From: Glandiceps talaboti
Taxonomy: Eukaryota > Hemichordata > Enteropneusta > Spengelidae
DNA: 10,500 bases
Assembly (NCBI RefSeq): GCF_964340395.1
Contig: NC_135565.1
Span: 14,309,209 to 14,319,708 of the forward strand
Direction of reading: 5' to 3'
The position numbers and the translations under genes are program-made. Shown here piece after piece: positions 7,831 through 10,500 of the stretch (position 1 is the stretch's first letter; each line of letters starts with the position of its first letter). The notes below the pieces were generated by a model, which saw only the letters and a program-made list of their open reading frames with translations, searched no databases and was not told the DNA's origin.

Positions 7831-7890
7831 TGCGAGGACGTTAACATTCTATCCAACAGTGTGACACGAGCACTTAAGGCTTCATGTGAA
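7831..7890 (+). other. 5' UTR part of the receptor's coding exon
   Basis: Sixty bases from the acceptor to the main ATG. The receptor frame is open back to the TAG inside the acceptor itself, so coding from an upstream exon cannot be strictly excluded. The first ATG in this frame is at 7891, and the N-terminus it gives (short, with glycosylation sequons) is typical of the family. Confidence 0.5.
7884..7889 (+). promoter_or_regulatory. Minimal AUG-stop upstream ORF
   Basis: ATGTGA occupies 7884-7889, ending one base before the main ATG at 7891. The upstream AUG has a poor context (T at -3), while the main AUG has G at -3 and G at +4. Start-stop elements are known to reduce or tune translation of the downstream ORF. 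Leaky scanning would be needed here because almost no distance is left for reinitiation. Confidence 0.5.
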
Positions 7891-8889
7891 ATGGCTGACT
7901 TCAACGATTCTTCGAATTCGACGTTAGGGTCTGGGCAGGAAGGCAATGTTAAAGATCTAGTTTTTAATATTGGGATTGGAGTTGTGGGAACGCTGGGCAT
8001 TCTTGGTAATGCTTTAGTCTGTCTCGTATTCCTTCGCGTAAAGTCATTACAGACTTTAACTAACATGTTTATTCTCAATCAATCCATTATTGACCTCAGT
8101 AGTTCCTGTGTGTTCGTGCTAAGTTACCTCGTACCAACGGTCGAACCACTACCAACTAGCATCACTGGAACAATGATATGCAAGTTCTGGATATCACTCT
8201 ATCCGCTGTGGTCGTTATTTGACTCATCATCCCTAAACCTGTGTGCTATAACAATAGAGCGTTATTTCGCCATCGTCCACCCGGTATTACATCACAACCG
8301 ATTCGATGCTACCAAAGTACGCGTCGTCATGGCAATCATTTGGTTTGCGGGGCTAGTTAATGAATGGTTTTGGCCCTATGTACATTTCAATGACGGCGGC
8401 AAGTGCCATAACGAATGGCCGAACGAGCACCTACGAAGATTTGTCGGAGTATTGGTGTTTGTCGTTGAGTACGCATTTCCCATGACCGTCTTTGTGTTTT
8501 GTTACCTGAAGATATTTCTCGTCCTAAAACAGCGTGTCGTGGATCATAAATCAAATAACCTGTCGTCAAATCAGAACGGAACATTAAGTAAAGCATCTAA
8601 AAATGTTACAAAAACTCTTTGTGTTGTGGTCGTGACGTATTTTCTCTGTTGGACAGTGCCATCCCTCGCGTACTTTCAGAACTGGGTTTTTAACGGACCA
8701 TTGGATTGGGAAGGTGATTTCTATAAATTTACAGTCCTGTCAGTCTTTTGTAATGTCTGCTGCAATCCCATTATCTACGCCTTGATGTGGGACCACTTTC
8801 GGAAGGCCTTAAAGGAAACATTTTTCTGTACACCCAAGAAAAATAAAATTTATCCCGAGCAAACGCCAGACGCAATCACTAGAGCATAG
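7891..8889 (+). CDS. Class A (rhodopsin-like) GPCR, orphan, peptide-receptor-like
   Basis: A 332-residue, seven-helix plasma-membrane receptor expected to couple an extracellular ligand to G proteins. The start is the ATG at 7891, not the GTG 30 bases earlier. The N-terminus has two glycosylation sequons (N5, N9). TM1 (about 24-49) carries GN40; TM2 (57-81) carries D68. C97 opens TM3 (95-127), which ends in ERY 123-125, a DRY variant. TM4 (143-164) has W151. C172 in loop 2 is the expected disulfide partner of C97. TM5 (183-211) has P197 and Y205. TM6 (236-262) has FLCWTVP with W254 and P257. TM7 (277-299) ends in NPIIY 292-296, followed by helix 8 (DHFRKAL) and a possible palmitoylated C313. 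All activation motifs are intact, so it should be functional. The CDS is intronless within one exon. It resembles orphan neuropeptide-receptor-like GPCRs expanded in marine invertebrates; the ligand is unknown, and a finer subfamily call would be guesswork. Confidence 0.96.
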   Translation: MADFNDSSNSTLGSGQEGNVKDLVFNIGIGVVGTLGILGNALVCLVFLRVKSLQTLTNMFILNQSIIDLSSSCVFVLSYLVPTVEPLPTSITGTMICKFWISLYPLWSLFDSSSLNLCAITIERYFAIVHPVLHHNRFDATKVRVVMAIIWFAGLVNEWFWPYVHFNDGGKCHNEWPNEHLRRFVGVLVFVVEYAFPMTVFVFCYLKIFLVLKQRVVDHKSNNLSSNQNGTLSKASKNVTKTLCVVVVTYFLCWTVPSLAYFQNWVFNGPLDWEGDFYKFTVLSVFCNVCCNPIIYALMWDHFRKALKETFFCTPKKNKIYPEQTPDAITRA

Positions 8890-9160
8890 CAAAACGAAAT
8901 ATTCTAATATAAATTTCTTTACATTTACGATATTGAAACCGGTCTTTCATAATTGCATTTCTTCAAAAAAGTATACTTTATAAACATAACATCACTATTG
9001 TAAATAATTATCTAAATATAACTTTTTGGCATTCTGAATATGAATTGGTATATAGAGAATTTTCGATTTGTGAGATAATTTTTGACTAGAATATTTCTCA
9101 AACCAGGTACACAGTAGAGATATATGTACACAATAAAAGGCTATTTAAAAGTAAATTAGG
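8890..9160 (+). other. Probable 3' UTR of the receptor
   Basis: AT-rich sequence after the TAG stop at 8887-8889, running to the first canonical downstream poly(A) signal at 9132. Cleavage would be expected about 10-30 bases after it. Confidence 0.5.
9132..9137 (+). terminator. Candidate polyadenylation signal AATAAA
   Basis: First canonical AATAAA after the receptor stop codon, about 243 bases downstream. A GT-rich stretch at about 9181-9215 (CTGTGTTAATGTG, then TTGTTATTTGTATG) could serve as the downstream element. A later AATAAA at 9662 is an alternative. Confidence 0.5.
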
Positions 9161-9439
9161 TTTATAACTGGATAACACAGTCTGTGTTAATGTGACCGAG
9201 TTGTTATTTGTATGTCATTAACCTGGCATAGGATAACCTGAAAAGACTATATGAATTCATCACCACATAATAGCTTCGGTACATGAACAGAAACTCTGCC
9301 AACACCCACGTGTGCTCCCTGCTGGCAGATAACATATGAGACCTAGTTTTCCTGGTAGCAATATGCAACTGTATGAAAAAAATCTCATTTGGTTATATCT
9401 TTCCACACGGGGTAAAGCTTGTATAGAGTATATGTTCAC
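9161..9439. other. Non-coding DNA
   Basis: No supportable gene. A 62-codon minus reading (9260-9448) has no recognised domain. Confidence 0.45.
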
Positions 9440-9600
9440 AAGTTCCACCTTTGACTTAATTTATCCACGGTGATATCTCCCCAGGGGCAAAATTGGCACT
9501 TTGTCTCATTCAACCCCTGGACGAAGATGGTGGGTAGATGTTGGCCATAGGTGTGAGAATTGTTGGGTAAAGCGATGTATGCAGTCGACCTTTCATATAT
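9440..9600 (-). repeat. Diverged dispersed repeat, copy B
   Basis: Inverted relative of about 3050-3200. The minus strand is open from 9654 to 9436 and reads ALPNNSHTYGQHLPTIFVQG, then a PWGDI block, where copy A reads PWGN in the same order. This suggests a decayed coding fragment of a mobile element, of unknown family. It has no start, splice or poly(A) context that would make it a gene. Confidence 0.35.
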
Positions 9601-9654
9601 ACCTACATGATGTATGTCCTGGTAAATTCGACAACTATTGCAGTTGTAACTCAA

Positions 9655-10500
9655 CCTAATGAATAAAACGGTTGGTGGTAATTGGACAAATGTGCCGACA
9701 AGTTTCTTTTCCTATGTGGTATACACAGTATGGTTATTTCCGGTTAAATGTTTCGTTAATTAAAAAGATAAATTCAATCGAGCATTCGAAATCCAGTATT
9801 CCAATTAGCATTCCGCAGCTCGTATTACCCGAGGCATTCAAATTTCGGGAAGAGTTTACCATGATAGCCTAAGCTTAACATCTGGAACAACAAAACAGCT
9901 GCAGGGACAACCGAAACAAACATTCATACCCCTTAAGAAATCGCCGTTGTATATATATTTTGCTAAAGTGGTCTGAGGTACCGTTGAATAAACCCAATTA
10001 AGATCGATAAATGTTGATGGTAGACAGTAACACATCGCATCGAACAGGTTGTTTCACATTCCTAATCAAGTGTGGTGAAGATATTTTAAATGATATTTTC
10101 AAATCGTTTAAGCGTTGAACGTTTCCTGTACAACAAACAATGTTTCGCATCTTTTGAAAACATCTGAAATACACTCTTCGTTCTAAATGTTGGATGAATG
10201 TTTCTGCAATATTTCGCATATTTACTCACCAAAGAAATGTACTTACCAACCCAAACATTACCTACTACTTCTTAAATCTGTTTGTTACTGTATTCTATGA
10301 CAACATCTATTTAGTCCACATATCAGTCAAAACACTTCACCTGGATGTCTGTTGTACTGACATCTTGAAGGAGGGTTACCTTCGTGTTGCTTCCTACCCA
10401 TATATGTTCACCTATAGGTAGTGTCATTGCTAATCATGCATTCTTAAAGTGGCCATTTGGATGCGGATTTGGTAGTTATTTTGGGTTTTTAATTTATAAA
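9655..10500. other. Non-coding AT-rich DNA
   Basis: Short open readings (9672-9872 and 10194-10421 on +; 9998-10219 on -) show no domain, codon bias or splice context. No RNA gene or repeat was recognised. Confidence 0.5.

Noticed and set aside
7861-7890. GTG at 7861 as the receptor start
   Set aside because: A nuclear animal gene is not expected to start with GTG, and an ATG in good context follows at 7891.
7827-8078. Minus-strand ORFs across the receptor (also 8387-8596)
   Set aside because: Shadows of the receptor coding frame, without domains of their own.
8842-8847. AATAAA inside the receptor CDS
   Set aside because: It lies within the C-terminal tail codons (lysine/asparagine-rich). 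Premature polyadenylation here would cut off the tail, and a better-placed signal exists at 9132.

Overview
The window looks like nuclear DNA of an invertebrate animal. It is AT-rich and gene-poor, with several microsatellites, splice-like signals, frequent TACATGTA-type words and one clear gene: an intronless-CDS rhodopsin-class (class A) G-protein-coupled receptor at 7891-8889 on the + strand. The receptor style (lineage-expanded orphan peptide-receptor-like GPCR with an ERY motif) and base composition fit a marine invertebrate deuterostome such as a hemichordate, echinoderm or lancelet. That placement is inference, and the sequence alone does not fix the species.

Layout. 1-690 is non-coding, with a 28-bp alternating purine/pyrimidine tract. 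698-1004 is a compound tetranucleotide satellite with blocks of GACC, GATC, AATC, AACC, AATC and AACC. 1005-4700 is mostly non-coding; it holds a possible terminal exon (1593-1752), a 44-codon small ORF (3534-3668), a small foldback (3722-3797) and a diverged repeat (about 3050-3200) that recurs inverted at about 9440-9600. 4720-4817 is a short GC-richer block flanked by splice-like signals on both strands; it may be a hidden exon, and its strand is unresolved. 5330-5650 carries a CRE, a hairpin, a 34-bp Z-DNA-prone tract and a CpG-dense patch with ETS- and YY1-like motifs. 5705-5846 is a 142-bp near-perfect foldback element (MITE-like). 6252-6296 is an (ATC)15 microsatellite. 7160-7890 holds a plausible promoter, 5' UTR and intron for the receptor. 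8890-9160 is its probable 3' UTR with AATAAA at 9132. The remainder is non-coding.

Only the receptor is a confident gene. It is probably expressed from a spliced transcript whose last exon begins at 7831 and contains the whole CDS. An AUG-stop element ends one base before the main start codon. The most unusual structure is the 5705-5846 foldback: its two arms pair in register without any gap, and three of its mismatch sites are the same TC dinucleotide placed symmetrically in both arms. No multi-gene system is visible.
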